Shown piece by piece: positions 52,857 through 63,096 of a stretch of DNA of 64,000 nucleotides. Every line of letters begins with the position of its first letter. Positions within the stretch are counted from its first letter, which is position 1. Both the position numbers and the translations under genes were made by a program. The stretch lies in NCBI RefSeq assembly GCF_900109075.1, contig NZ_FNYS01000017.1, forward strand, positions 1-64,000. The letters are read 5' to 3'. This stretch comes from Myroides marinus. Lineage in GTDB: Bacteria; Bacteroidota; Bacteroidia; Flavobacteriales; Flavobacteriaceae. The notes under the pieces are model-generated. The model was not told the DNA's origin. It searched no databases and saw only the letters and a list, made by a program, of their open reading frames with translations.

Positions 52857-55800
52857 ATGAAACAAAAAACTACTTTTTCTCTATGGAAGAGGTTACTGCT
52901 TTTGCTCGTCCTGTTCGTTCCTTTAGCGCAGTCCTTTGGACAAGCTCGTGTAGACGCTAAATTAGGACTTTATGATAAGACAGATCATGGAGGCTTATTA
53001 GGAGGCTCAAAACCTGTAGTAATCAATCCTGAGAATGTAAATCAATTTGATAATAACTACGCTCGTCTAGAAGCATCGCCTGGACTAGCTGTAGGTTTAG
53101 GATCATATACATCATATATAGAATTAGTCTTTACGAAGACTTTAGAAGCAAATCAAACTTCTTATGTAAGACTTCAGCCAGATGGTAAATTATTAGAAGG
53201 GTTATTAGGAGGAAGCTTAGGAGAGCTTTTATCAGGAGTTTTAGGTGCTGTATTAACAGGTAACCAAGAGTTTGATATAACTGTAGGCTTGGGACAACAA
53301 TCAGTTTTATTTGGTAGTAGTACATTTGCTTTTAAAACAGATACAGGAACTATTAACGTTGTTAAAGACAAGGATAACTATTATTACTTAGCTATAACAC
53401 CAACTAAGAAATATGACCGTATAAAACTTCGTAATAAAACCGGAGGGGCAGTAGGTCTTGGTGTTATTAAAAACCTAGATGTGTTTCATGCATTTGCATA
53501 TGATGAAAAGGGAGCAGATTGTGGTAAACCTAGCTTTACATCTTTTGACGGTTCAGGTCTTAATTTAGATGTTTTAGCAGCTCAAGATCCAATGCTAAAT
53601 TATGCTATTGATAATGATAAGAGTACTTACTCTACATTAAATAAAGGAAGTTTATTGAGTGTTAAGGTTGGTGGTTCTATGTCACAGAAATTTTATTTCC
53701 CAACTATATCAGATGAGAAGTCCTCTGTTAATATTCGATTGGCTGTAGGAAGCTCAGGTGTGTTAGATTTAAATCTTCTTGGAGGTGTAGAGGTATTAGC
53801 TTATTATGGTAAAAGTACAGCACCAGTTTATCAAAAATCTTTATCAGGTGGTTTAATTACAGACTTAAATCTTTTAAACTTAATTAAGGATGGTAAGGCT
53901 GTTGATATCACGGTAGCTCCAGGTAAAGCATTTGACCGCTTAGAGGTGCGAATGAAAGCTCCTGTTGGTCTTGATGTTTTAGGAAGTTCTGTACGTATTT
54001 ATGATGTAGAACGTTTTGATGGGGTTACATGTAAGAATCCTTCAATCAATATTCCACCTGCTACAGAACAACCATTTGATGTAGCTTCTTGTGCTACGAA
54101 ATTAGAAGACTTTAAGAATGTAGATTTTCCATTTAATGCCGTAGATGGTAATAATGAGACTTACACTACATTAACTGCTTTTAATGGTAATCTATTAGTA
54201 TCAGGTCCTCAAAGTGGTAGTATTCATATGAAATATGATACAGCATTACCAGCTAATAAAACATCTTATATCCGTATTGATGCAGATAAAGATATGCTTA
54301 ATGCTCTTTTAGGAGGGACTTTAGGTAAGTTAGTTGCTGATTTGGGGGGTCTTATATTAGGGAATCATATTTTTACAATAGAAGCATATAACACTGCAGG
54401 TACTCAAATTTTAAAAAGCTCAAGTTCTAATCAATTTGAAGGAACTGCAAATGGAGCAGTTAAATTAGTACAAGATAATATAGGTAGATATTATCTTGCA
54501 GTAACACCTAGTCAATCATATCAAAGCATTGTTGTATCAAATAGTGTAAGTAGTTTGTTGCCTACAGGAGAGAATCGTACACTTAAAGTGTATAATATGT
54601 GTACTGATATAGGAACAGATTTATGTTATCCAGCTCAGTTTACTTCTTATGATCAAAAAGGTATTTCTTTAAGTGTATCTGATTTAGGTAAGGCAGGGGT
54701 TAAGAATCCATATCATGCTATTAGTGGAAATTCATCTAATTATTCAGAAATAAGTAATGGTCTATTATCTGTAGGAGGTTTAGTTAAACAAACTGTTTAT
54801 TTTAATCAACCTTCTCAATTAGGAGATGAGTTAAAAGTAAGATTACAGTTAGATCCTAGCTCTCTTCTTTCTTTAGATTTATTAGGAGGATATAAAATAG
54901 TTACTTCATTAGGAGGTGAAGAACAAGAGTCTTTCACATTACAACAAGGATTGATTAATAGTCTTAATTTATTAGATTTATTTAAGTCTGGTGGTGTACA
55001 GACATTGTCATTTGATACGAAAAAAGTATTTGATAGAGTTGATATCAGAGTAGTTACTGTACTTAATGTTTCGGTTACTCCATCAATCCGTTTATATGAT
55101 ATCAAACGTATAAGTAAAACATGTCCTGAGAAAACAACAGTATCTCCATTTATAAAACCAGTATGTGCTACTACAATAATTAGTGCATCTAATGTAGATG
55201 ATATTGATAATATCTTCAGTGATAATTTTGATGCTTATGCTACATTGAATTCTGGAGCAGGGTTTTTATTAGGTTTAGGAGATAAATATTCTGGTCATAT
55301 CGAGTTAGGATATGATAAGGAGGTATCTGCTAATACTACATCTTATGTACGTATTGACTTTGATGAGAAACTATTAAATGCATTATTAGGTGGAAGCTTA
55401 GGTAATGTAGTAAATGGTTTAGTAAATGAACTTATTTTAGGAAATCACTTCTTCGAAGTTGAAGTTAAAAATGCAGGAAATAAAGTAATTCTTGACGGAA
55501 AAAGTAATGTAAATAGTAATACTGCTAAAGGTGCAGGTACTATTAGAGTGGTAACAGATAAACTAGGACGTACTTATTTAGCTATTACACCTACAGAAGC
55601 TTATAAATCAATCAAAATCACAGATAAGACTAATAGTGCACTAGGCGTATTAGCTAAACCAAATACTATGAATGTGTATAGTATGTGTTATGAAAGTGAT
55701 ACTAACTCTTGTGTTCCTTCATTTGCTACATCTTATGAATATAGTGGTTTAGCCCTTGATGTTAAAGATTTATCAGGTGCAGGTGTGAAATATCCTGAAC

Positions 55801-58547
55801 GTGCTATCGATGACAATACAACTAATTACTCAGAGATCTCTTCAGGAACATTAAAAATAGGTGGCTCAGTTAAGCAGTTCATCTATTTTAATAGTGATGC
55901 AAAGGCTGGTGAAGAAGTGTCTATCAAATTTAGAACACAAGGAGGTCAAGTTAATGTTGGGCTTATTGGGGCTATTGAAATTAAGGCTTATAAAGGAGAT
56001 AAAGAAGTAGACGCTATCAGTGGAGATGACAAAGGATTAATTAATGGTATCAATGTTCTTGATTTATTAACCAAAGATCAGATAGTAGAGCTTCCTTTTA
56101 AACCTAAAGCTGCTTATGATAGAATATCAGTAGGTTTAAAAGAGTTAGTAGGAGTAAGCGTAGGAGCTAGTTTGCATTTATATGATGTTGCTAGAATCTG
56201 TAAAACCGTTAACCCAAACCAAACATTAGTCGCTTGGAAATCTTATAAAGTAAATAATGATGCGACTATCAAAACTGTAAAAGGTGGTGAAGAAGTAGAG
56301 TATACTATTCATGTACGTAATGAAGGGACTACTCCTATAGCTGATTTTATTGTAAAAGATAAAATGCCTAAAGGAGTTAAGTATAAATCAAGTGTAGCAG
56401 GAGTAATAAATGATGATGAAGTTGTATTTAAACACAGCGCTACTTTAGCGCCAGGGGCAAGTACGTCTTTTGTATTTACAGTTGATGTAGATAAGGATTT
56501 AACTGGACTTGTCGAGATTAAGAATATTGCTTATGCAGGTGAAGCAGGGCAAGAATTAGGAAAAGAAATATTCTATCCTTCTTTCCCGCCTATAGATAAT
56601 ACTAATCCAACTCAACCTGATGGAACAAAATCACCAGGTACAGTAATTAAGGTAGTAGGAGACAATACTATCGATAAACCAACTATTGTTTCTGTAGATG
56701 AGAATGGTGTTGAGAGTACAAACAACAAAATATGTGTGGGTACTTTTATTACACTTAAAGTTAAAGAAGAAGCTAACACTTACCAATGGTATTTTAATGG
56801 TAGTGCTATTGATAATAGTGGAGCATCTACTAATGTGGATTATGGTAAAGAGCAGACTCTTGTAACAGATATACCTGGTGAATATACAGCTGTTATCATT
56901 AAAGATGGCGTGATTTCTAAAGTTTCAGATGTATTTGAAGTAATTACTAAACCATTACCTGTTATTACTATCGAAGGTGAGGCAGAATTTATGGTAAAGA
57001 TAGGGGAGACTGTAACATACCCTAAAGTGTCTAGTACAGATGGAAATATCGTATGGTTTGATCCACAAGGACACCTTATAACTACTTTACCGACAAGTTT
57101 TGATGCACCAGGAGTTTATCCATTTACAGCAATTGTAGAAAAAGACGGATGTGCTGCATCAGAGACTATTATTGTAACAGTATTTGACAATACTGGATGT
57201 CCTCCAACTACGCAACGTGTATATGCACAAGGCACAGGTGACTGGAAGACAACATGGTATACTACTTTATTAGGAGGAGTAAGTAATAAGGAGAATGCAA
57301 CAGATGCTAATCCTACAACACACTCTACTATTACTTTAGGATTAAGTGTTTTAGGTCTAGGTACTACTTGGCAGAATATTTACTTCGACGGTAATGAGAT
57401 TCCAGCAGGTACGCCTGTTAGTGTAAAACTTGGAAATGAATACTCTTTACTAGCTGTTGGAGATGGTATTACTGTAGTAGGTTTAGATAAAAAAGGAAAA
57501 GATATTGGTGTTATTAAATCTGTTGGAGGAGGTCTATTAAAACTTCTAAGTGCAGATAACGTATATGAATACACTTTTGTTCCATCTAATAGCAAAGGAC
57601 CGCAACCATATTATGGTGTGAAAATTATCTATAGTGCAGCTGTTGGTGCGGGGGCAAGTATGAAGATTTATGGTGCTTACTATAATGCACCTGGAGATTC
57701 TTGTACTCCTAATAATTATACACCTGCTGATAATGTAAAAATTCCTACAGGAGTACATCCTCAGATTTTAGATATTCATCATGGTATCCAGGATATTGGA
57801 TTAGGAGTAGCTACATCTTTATCTCCTTTTGTTAACCCATGGAGAGCAGTAGATAATGATCCAGATTCTTATGCTTACATCAATAGATCTGTAGCAGTAA
57901 TTAACGCAGCTACATTGACGGTATTGTTTAAGCAGCAATCTATGCCAGGAGATGAATTACATATAGATATAGAAGATTCTGCTAACCCTGTATTGAGTTT
58001 AGATTTATTAAAAGGATTTAAGATTCAACGATACTTAGGAGATAAGAAAGTTGGACCTGAATTAGAAGCTGGAGGAGACGTTTTAGGACTAAAGCTTTTA
58101 GGTATAGGTAAAGGGGCTAGAAGACGTATTATCGTTACACCTTTTGATACACCATTTGATAGAGTTAAGATCTTCTATGGTAATATTCTATCAGTACTAG
58201 GGTCAGAAACTAGAATCTTTGACGTAAGTCTTAATCCTCAAATTTTAAAAGAGTCTATTGACTTAGATAAGTATTATGATGTTTGTGTTGGTGGTACATT
58301 CACTATTGAGAATAATGATGGATGTACAGAATTTAAAGTGTTTACTAATAAAGATAAGACAGAAGAAATTGCAACTAAAAATGGTAAAGACTTTATTCTT
58401 TCTAGTAAACTACAAAAGGGCCAACATAGCATTTATGTGCAAGGATATAGAAATGGATGTGAGGTAGGGCACTTACAAGAAGTAAGAGTTAATATACAAC
58501 ACTGTGCTGTGAAATCAAACTTGAACATCACACACAAAATCAAATAA
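52857..58547 (+). CDS. Very large repeat-containing surface/secreted protein
   Basis: A 1896-residue protein with a signal peptide (hydrophobic LLLLLVLFVPLAQS, cut near residue 30). Three tandem modules of about 360 residues follow, marked by TSYVRLQ/TSYIRID/TSYVRID near residues 103, 470 and 829 and by LLGGSLG/LLGGTLG/LLGGSLG just after. Each includes a later AIDDNTTNYSEIS-like and FYF/VYFN segment. Residues about 1118-1242 form a DUF11-type domain (VRNEGTTPIADFIVKDKMPKG). Two Ig/PKD-like domains (about 1288-1445) and a further half module follow. No T9SS sorting domain is visible at the C-terminus. It is probably an adhesin or matrix protein. Confidence 0.82.
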   Translation: MKQKTTFSLWKRLLLLLVLFVPLAQSFGQARVDAKLGLYDKTDHGGLLGGSKPVVINPENVNQFDNNYARLEASPGLAVGLGSYTSYIELVFTKTLEANQTSYVRLQPDGKLLEGLLGGSLGELLSGVLGAVLTGNQEFDITVGLGQQSVLFGSSTFAFKTDTGTINVVKDKDNYYYLAITPTKKYDRIKLRNKTGGAVGLGVIKNLDVFHAFAYDEKGADCGKPSFTSFDGSGLNLDVLAAQDPMLNYAIDNDKSTYSTLNKGSLLSVKVGGSMSQKFYFPTISDEKSSVNIRLAVGSSGVLDLNLLGGVEVLAYYGKSTAPVYQKSLSGGLITDLNLLNLIKDGKAVDITVAPGKAFDRLEVRMKAPVGLDVLGSSVRIYDVERFDGVTCKNPSINIPPATEQPFDVASCATKLEDFKNVDFPFNAVDGNNETYTTLTAFNGNLLVSGPQSGSIHMKYDTALPANKTSYIRIDADKDMLNALLGGTLGKLVADLGGLILGNHIFTIEAYNTAGTQILKSSSSNQFEGTANGAVKLVQDNIGRYYLAVTPSQSYQSIVVSNSVSSLLPTGENRTLKVYNMCTDIGTDLCYPAQFTSYDQKGISLSVSDLGKAGVKNPYHAISGNSSNYSEISNGLLSVGGLVKQTVYFNQPSQLGDELKVRLQLDPSSLLSLDLLGGYKIVTSLGGEEQESFTLQQGLINSLNLLDLFKSGGVQTLSFDTKKVFDRVDIRVVTVLNVSVTPSIRLYDIKRISKTCPEKTTVSPFIKPVCATTIISASNVDDIDNIFSDNFDAYATLNSGAGFLLGLGDKYSGHIELGYDKEVSANTTSYVRIDFDEKLLNALLGGSLGNVVNGLVNELILGNHFFEVEVKNAGNKVILDGKSNVNSNTAKGAGTIRVVTDKLGRTYLAITPTEAYKSIKITDKTNSALGVLAKPNTMNVYSMCYESDTNSCVPSFATSYEYSGLALDVKDLSGAGVKYPERAIDDNTTNYSEISSGTLKIGGSVKQFIYFNSDAKAGEEVSIKFRTQGGQVNVGLIGAIEIKAYKGDKEVDAISGDDKGLINGINVLDLLTKDQIVELPFKPKAAYDRISVGLKELVGVSVGASLHLYDVARICKTVNPNQTLVAWKSYKVNNDATIKTVKGGEEVEYTIHVRNEGTTPIADFIVKDKMPKGVKYKSSVAGVINDDEVVFKHSATLAPGASTSFVFTVDVDKDLTGLVEIKNIAYAGEAGQELGKEIFYPSFPPIDNTNPTQPDGTKSPGTVIKVVGDNTIDKPTIVSVDENGVESTNNKICVGTFITLKVKEEANTYQWYFNGSAIDNSGASTNVDYGKEQTLVTDIPGEYTAVIIKDGVISKVSDVFEVITKPLPVITIEGEAEFMVKIGETVTYPKVSSTDGNIVWFDPQGHLITTLPTSFDAPGVYPFTAIVEKDGCAASETIIVTVFDNTGCPPTTQRVYAQGTGDWKTTWYTTLLGGVSNKENATDANPTTHSTITLGLSVLGLGTTWQNIYFDGNEIPAGTPVSVKLGNEYSLLAVGDGITVVGLDKKGKDIGVIKSVGGGLLKLLSADNVYEYTFVPSNSKGPQPYYGVKIIYSAAVGAGASMKIYGAYYNAPGDSCTPNNYTPADNVKIPTGVHPQILDIHHGIQDIGLGVATSLSPFVNPWRAVDNDPDSYAYINRSVAVINAATLTVLFKQQSMPGDELHIDIEDSANPVLSLDLLKGFKIQRYLGDKKVGPELEAGGDVLGLKLLGIGKGARRRIIVTPFDTPFDRVKIFYGNILSVLGSETRIFDVSLNPQILKESIDLDKYYDVCVGGTFTIENNDGCTEFKVFTNKDKTEEIATKNGKDFILSSKLQKGQHSIYVQGYRNGCEVGHLQEVRVNIQHCAVKSNLNITHKIK

Positions 58548-58578
58548 TTAGAAACAACAATATTATATATAACAAGAC

Positions 58579-61086
58579 ATGAAAAAAATAACATTAATAG
58601 CAGCATTATTAGGTTCAGTATATTTTGCAAATGCACAAGTAGGGATCGGTACGCCGGACCCTGCTACTTCTGCTGAATTAGATATCGTAGCAAAGGCAGG
58701 TAATAAAGGTATCTTGATACCGCGTGTTGATTTAAAGAACACTAAAGACTTTCAAATGGCAGGTAAAAGCGCTGAAAGTACTAGTTTATTAGTGTTTAAT
58801 AGAACTGAAGTAAAAGATTTAGTGCCTACAGGTTTTTATTACTGGGATGGAGCTAAATGGAATAGAATAGTAGGTAAAGAAGAGTTAGATACAGTAATTA
58901 AAAATTTAGGAGATAATATTACTAACATTACGACTAAGTTAGAAGGAGATGTTAAGAATCTTAAAGCTGTAATCAACTATATCTTACCATCTAATCCTGA
59001 TAATAAAGATGATAAAGGTAATCCAGTAGTTAATGAAAAGCATACTACTATTGTTTACAATCCTGATACTAAGGAGATGTTCTATGTAACTTATGATGGA
59101 GGTAAATATACTACTCAGAAGATAGATATCACTAAAATGGTACAAGGTGTAGAAACAAATACTTTCTTTACAGAGATTAAAGATGCTAATGGTAAGGTTA
59201 CAGGATATGTATATTTTAATGAAAGTACTATTGTAAAAGCTTTAAATGGAGAAACTGACGCTACTAAAATTAAAGAAATCTTAGCTAACCTTGATGCTAC
59301 TACACCAGGAGCAATTAGTATTGATGTAAAAGGAACTGTAGTAAACAACTTCAAAGAGATCTTAGAAGCACCAACTACAATTACAGTAACAACAAAAGAA
59401 GGAGATAAGACTTTTACAACAGTAGAAGAGTACTTACAGTATATTTCTCAGTCAGCTGATGGTAACGTTATTTATAAAAATATAGGTGATGATAAAAATC
59501 CTAACTGGGTATTCCAATACTACAATAAAGCTGATGGAAAATATGTAACTATTAGCTTACGTGATTTAGTAGCAGGAACAGAAACTAAAACTTTTGTAAA
59601 AGAGATTAGTGAGAATGGTAAGGTAACAGGATTTGTTTATTTCTCAGAACAAACAATTATTGATTGGTTAGCAGCTGATAAAGGAAATACAGTAGATAAT
59701 ATTCCAAATGATGCTAAAGGGGCAATTACTGTTGACGTAAAAGGAACAGTAGTAAACAATATCCAAGAGATCTTAAAATCTACAACTTCTATTACTGAAG
59801 GTGGTAAAACATTTACAACAGTAGAAGAGTACTTACAATATATTTCTCAGTCAGCTGATGGTAATGTTATCTATACAAACTTAGGAGATGATAAAAACCC
59901 TAACTGGGTATTCCAATACTATGATAAAAATACTGGAAAGTATGAAACAATTAATTTACGTGATCTAGTAGCAGGAACTGAGTCTAAAACAACTATTGTA
60001 ACTTATAATAATAAACAATACTATTTATCAGAAGCTTATATCGTAGGTGGAGGTGAGTTAGATGTGACTAAATGGATTGCTGTTCCAACTGGTGCTATCC
60101 ATGTAGATGTAGTAGGTGGAGTTATCAATAATATTGAAGAAATCTTAACTACTAAAGGTAATATTACAATTCAAGTAGGAGGTAAAGATATGACTTTTAC
60201 TTCTGTAGAAGAATACTTGCAGTACATCACCCAGTTCTCAGAAGGAAATGTTATCTATAAAAACATTAGTACAGACCCTGCTAAACCAAACTGGGTATTA
60301 CAGTACTGGGACAATACAGCAAATGAGTACAAAACTATCAACCTAACAGATCTTGTTGCTGCTGTAGAAACTAAAACAAACATCTTAAGAACAGAGTCTA
60401 AAGCTGATGGCACATTAGAAGCTTTTGCAGCTGTAGTAGCTCCAGTAGAAGCTAATGTAAAAGTAGGTGAGATATTCTATAAGTACAATAATGAAGATAA
60501 AGGTGAGCAATTCATCAACATGACTGCTGATATCTTGACTTCAATTAATAATAATGAGGAAATCAAGAAGGCTATTACAAATGTGTTAAACCAAGGAGGT
60601 AACGTGTATTATGGAGATCATGATAATGACCCTTCTACTGATGAAGCATTCTACAAAATTGTAGATAATAAGAACGTTAAAATAGATTTACCAGTTTCTT
60701 TCTTATTAGAGATCATTAATAAGTATAAAGATGTGATCAAACAAGCTCTTGGAGATAATATTACTAATGAAGGAGATATCGTATTTACAGGTAATATCTA
60801 TAATGGTCGTCAAGTAATGTTAGTGAAAGGTAGTACTTCTACTAATGGAGAATCTGCTAGAACTACAGGAGTTACCTTAGCTAATGCTACAGGTGATAAC
60901 GCTATTAATGGAGTACTTTCTATTAAAATATTAAAGGCAGGTGTTGTAGTGACAGAATCAACTAAAGATGTAGTGGTAACTGATACTAAGATTGACTTTA
61001 ACATTGGGGTAGGTAACATTTATACAGCTTTACCAGCAGGAGACTACGAGGTAGTAGTAGAATACCTTGGTAAAGAGGTGAAATAA
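58579..61086 (+). CDS. Repeat-containing exported protein, 835 residues
   Basis: A signal peptide (ITLIAALLGSVYFANA, ending AQ) is followed by the Bacteroidota surface-protein opening VGIGTPDPATSAELDI, then GNKGILIPRVDLKNTKDF and FYYWDGAKWNRI. From about residue 90 a module of about 130 residues is repeated: VEEYLQYISQSADGNVIY appears near residues 284 and 416, and VEEYLQYITQFSEGNVIY near 544. DVKGTVVNN and RDLVAGTE recur with them. The last 130 residues (GDNAINGVLSIKILKAG) look like a separate beta domain. There is no enzyme motif and no T9SS signal. Its N-terminal domain is shared with the 207-residue protein downstream. Confidence 0.82.
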   Translation: MKKITLIAALLGSVYFANAQVGIGTPDPATSAELDIVAKAGNKGILIPRVDLKNTKDFQMAGKSAESTSLLVFNRTEVKDLVPTGFYYWDGAKWNRIVGKEELDTVIKNLGDNITNITTKLEGDVKNLKAVINYILPSNPDNKDDKGNPVVNEKHTTIVYNPDTKEMFYVTYDGGKYTTQKIDITKMVQGVETNTFFTEIKDANGKVTGYVYFNESTIVKALNGETDATKIKEILANLDATTPGAISIDVKGTVVNNFKEILEAPTTITVTTKEGDKTFTTVEEYLQYISQSADGNVIYKNIGDDKNPNWVFQYYNKADGKYVTISLRDLVAGTETKTFVKEISENGKVTGFVYFSEQTIIDWLAADKGNTVDNIPNDAKGAITVDVKGTVVNNIQEILKSTTSITEGGKTFTTVEEYLQYISQSADGNVIYTNLGDDKNPNWVFQYYDKNTGKYETINLRDLVAGTESKTTIVTYNNKQYYLSEAYIVGGGELDVTKWIAVPTGAIHVDVVGGVINNIEEILTTKGNITIQVGGKDMTFTSVEEYLQYITQFSEGNVIYKNISTDPAKPNWVLQYWDNTANEYKTINLTDLVAAVETKTNILRTESKADGTLEAFAAVVAPVEANVKVGEIFYKYNNEDKGEQFINMTADILTSINNNEEIKKAITNVLNQGGNVYYGDHDNDPSTDEAFYKIVDNKNVKIDLPVSFLLEIINKYKDVIKQALGDNITNEGDIVFTGNIYNGRQVMLVKGSTSTNGESARTTGVTLANATGDNAINGVLSIKILKAGVVVTESTKDVVVTDTKIDFNIGVGNIYTALPAGDYEVVVEYLGKEVK

Positions 61087-61122
61087 TCTAAAAAACAACA
61101 AACAACAATTATAATTCTTTTC

Positions 61123-61173
61123 AAAAAGGGAGGAGCTAAAGCCAACTCACAATAACGGCTCTTCCCTTTTTAT
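61123..61173 (+). terminator. Possible terminator within the surface locus
   Basis: AAAAAGGGAGGAGC pairs with GCTCTTCCCTTTTT (one mismatch) across a roughly 20-base loop, followed by TATT. It may partly separate the two repeat-protein genes from the genes downstream. Confidence 0.65.
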
Positions 61174-61191
61174 TAAATCAAACTCACAATT

Positions 61192-61815
61192 ATGAAAAAA
61201 ATATATTTAAGCTTAGCTTTCTCATTACTTGTCTCTGCTGGATTTGCACAGACTAAAATAGGTGTTGCAGGTAAGTCTACTCCAGATTTAAACACAAGTG
61301 CTGTATTAGAATTAGATGCTATAGATAAAGGTCTTTTATTACCTCGTGTTGAATTAACTCAAACCAAAGATGCAGCTCCTCTTAAAGCACATGTTGAGGG
61401 AATGACTGTGTATAATACAGCTAAAGTAGCAGACGTAGTACCAGGTTTTTACTATAATGATGGTACTAAATGGCAACAGATGGTTACTACCGATAATAAA
61501 GCAGTGAAGTTTTTCTATATGCCTACGATTACTTTTGATACAGGAGTTTTAGGAGCTCCTTCAGAGCCAAAAGATCTATATGCAGAATATGTTAAGCAGT
61601 TTAGTATGACGAATCCTAATTCAGTAAAAAGTTTAGGAGCACCAGATACAATTCCTCATTATCCTGAAGCTACAGACTTATATTACTATGTAACAGATTA
61701 TGATCCAGCAGTATTTAGGGGTATAGAGATTACTGCTGATGGTAAAATGACTTATGAAGTTATAGGTACAGGTACTCCTACATCTATTATGAATATCGTA
61801 TTCGTGGTGAAATAA
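61192..61815 (+). CDS. Exported protein with the same N-terminal domain, 207 residues
   Basis: A signal peptide (LSLAFSLLVSAGFAQ) is followed by a domain like that of the 835-residue protein: LNTSAVLELDAIDKGLLLPR, then VELTQTKDA, GMTVYNTAKVADV and GFYYNDGTKWQQM. The remaining 100 residues (FYMPTITFDTGVLG, YYYVTDYDPAVF) form a separate small domain with no known function. It lies 23 bases upstream of the T9SS type B protein gene and probably shares a transcript with it and with the PorP/SprF gene. Confidence 0.8.
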   Translation: MKKIYLSLAFSLLVSAGFAQTKIGVAGKSTPDLNTSAVLELDAIDKGLLLPRVELTQTKDAAPLKAHVEGMTVYNTAKVADVVPGFYYNDGTKWQQMVTTDNKAVKFFYMPTITFDTGVLGAPSEPKDLYAEYVKQFSMTNPNSVKSLGAPDTIPHYPEATDLYYYVTDYDPAVFRGIEITADGKMTYEVIGTGTPTSIMNIVFVVK

Positions 61816-61838
61816 CTAACTATTAAAAGTGATTTACT

Positions 61839-63086
61839 ATGGTAATGAAAAGAACACTCTTAGTAGTTTCTAGTTTATGCTCTGTGGCTATGACGGCACA
61901 GACTGTAAACAAGGGAGGGTTATATATCAGCCCTGAGGGAGTAATGTCTACACACTATGCTTTAGAGAATAAAGAAGCGGCAGACTTTAAGAACAATGGT
62001 ACTTTATATGTATATAATGACATTGTTAATAATGGAGCTTTCTTTGATTTTAAAGGGAAACAAACACAAGGAACTACCATTTTTAAAAGTGATAAACAGC
62101 AGAATATTACTGGTAGCTCTATCAGTAAGTTTAACGATGTGGTACTAAATAACAGCACTGCTGATATTGCCTTTAATATTATCAATGATGTAGTAGTTCA
62201 AGGGAAAGTTGACTTTAAAGATGGTATAGCTAAAGTAGATAATACTAACGGATCATTTACTTTCTTAAAAGATGCAAAAGCGATTAATGCTAGTGATAAT
62301 AGTCATATAGAAGGAACTGTAGATAAAGAAGGTAATAATGAATTTGTGTTTCCAATTGGAGACAAGAAGTATTACCGAAATGCTACAATTACAGCACCTA
62401 AAGATGAGAAAGATGTTTTCATAGGAAAGTATAATCTAGACGATACTAATTTCTTTAACTCTCATAAGCACAAATCAGGTGTAGTAGAGTTAGTGAATAA
62501 CAGAGAGTATTGGCTGGTAGATCGCAGTTCGAATGTGAAGAGTGATGTTATATTAAGTCTAGGATGGCATGAAGATACTACACCTAAAGAATTACTTCAA
62601 TCTCCAGAGAAGAACTTGCGTATCCTGCGTTGGGATGCTAAGGATCAGCATTGGGTAGATGAAGGAGGTATAGTAGATGTAAGTAATAAAACAGTTACTA
62701 CACCTACATCAGTACGAGGGTATGGTTTCTTTACTTTAGGTACAGTGAATACAGACTTGATATTAGATGGAGATGTAGTTATTTATAATCTAGTATCCCC
62801 TAATGGAGATGGTGAAAATGACTTTTTCTTAATTGATAATATTAATCGTTTTCCCAATAACAAGGTTGAAATTTTTAACCGTTGGGGGGTAAAGGTATAT
62901 GAGACTACGAGTTATGACAGTCATGATAACGTGTTTAGAGGTTACTCAGACGGACGTGTTACGATTAGCTCAGGAGAGAAATTACCTACAGGTACTTACT
63001 ACTACGTGATTAGCTATGAGTATAGAACGGCTAGTGATGCTCGTACGATTAAGAAATCTGGGTATCTACATTTAGAAAACAACTAA
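61839..63086 (+). CDS. T9SS type B-sorted surface protein (gliding-motility C-terminal domain)
   Basis: A 415-residue protein; the start could also be the second Met at 61845. It has a signal peptide (TLLVVSSLCSVAMTAQ). Residues 25-300 are beta-rich and resemble a surface shell domain (NNGTLYVYNDIVNNGAFFDF). The last 100 residues form the CHU_C / gliding-motility-associated type B sorting domain: LVSPNGDGENDFFLI, VEIFNRWGVKVYETTSY, TGTYYYVISY and a final KKSGYLHLENN. Type B proteins are exported by the T9SS and often need a neighbouring PorP/SprF protein, which follows 10 bases later. Confidence 0.9.
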   Translation: MVMKRTLLVVSSLCSVAMTAQTVNKGGLYISPEGVMSTHYALENKEAADFKNNGTLYVYNDIVNNGAFFDFKGKQTQGTTIFKSDKQQNITGSSISKFNDVVLNNSTADIAFNIINDVVVQGKVDFKDGIAKVDNTNGSFTFLKDAKAINASDNSHIEGTVDKEGNNEFVFPIGDKKYYRNATITAPKDEKDVFIGKYNLDDTNFFNSHKHKSGVVELVNNREYWLVDRSSNVKSDVILSLGWHEDTTPKELLQSPEKNLRILRWDAKDQHWVDEGGIVDVSNKTVTTPTSVRGYGFFTLGTVNTDLILDGDVVIYNLVSPNGDGENDFFLIDNINRFPNNKVEIFNRWGVKVYETTSYDSHDNVFRGYSDGRVTISSGEKLPTGTYYYVISYEYRTASDARTIKKSGYLHLENN

Positions 63087-63096
63087 GAATTGACGA

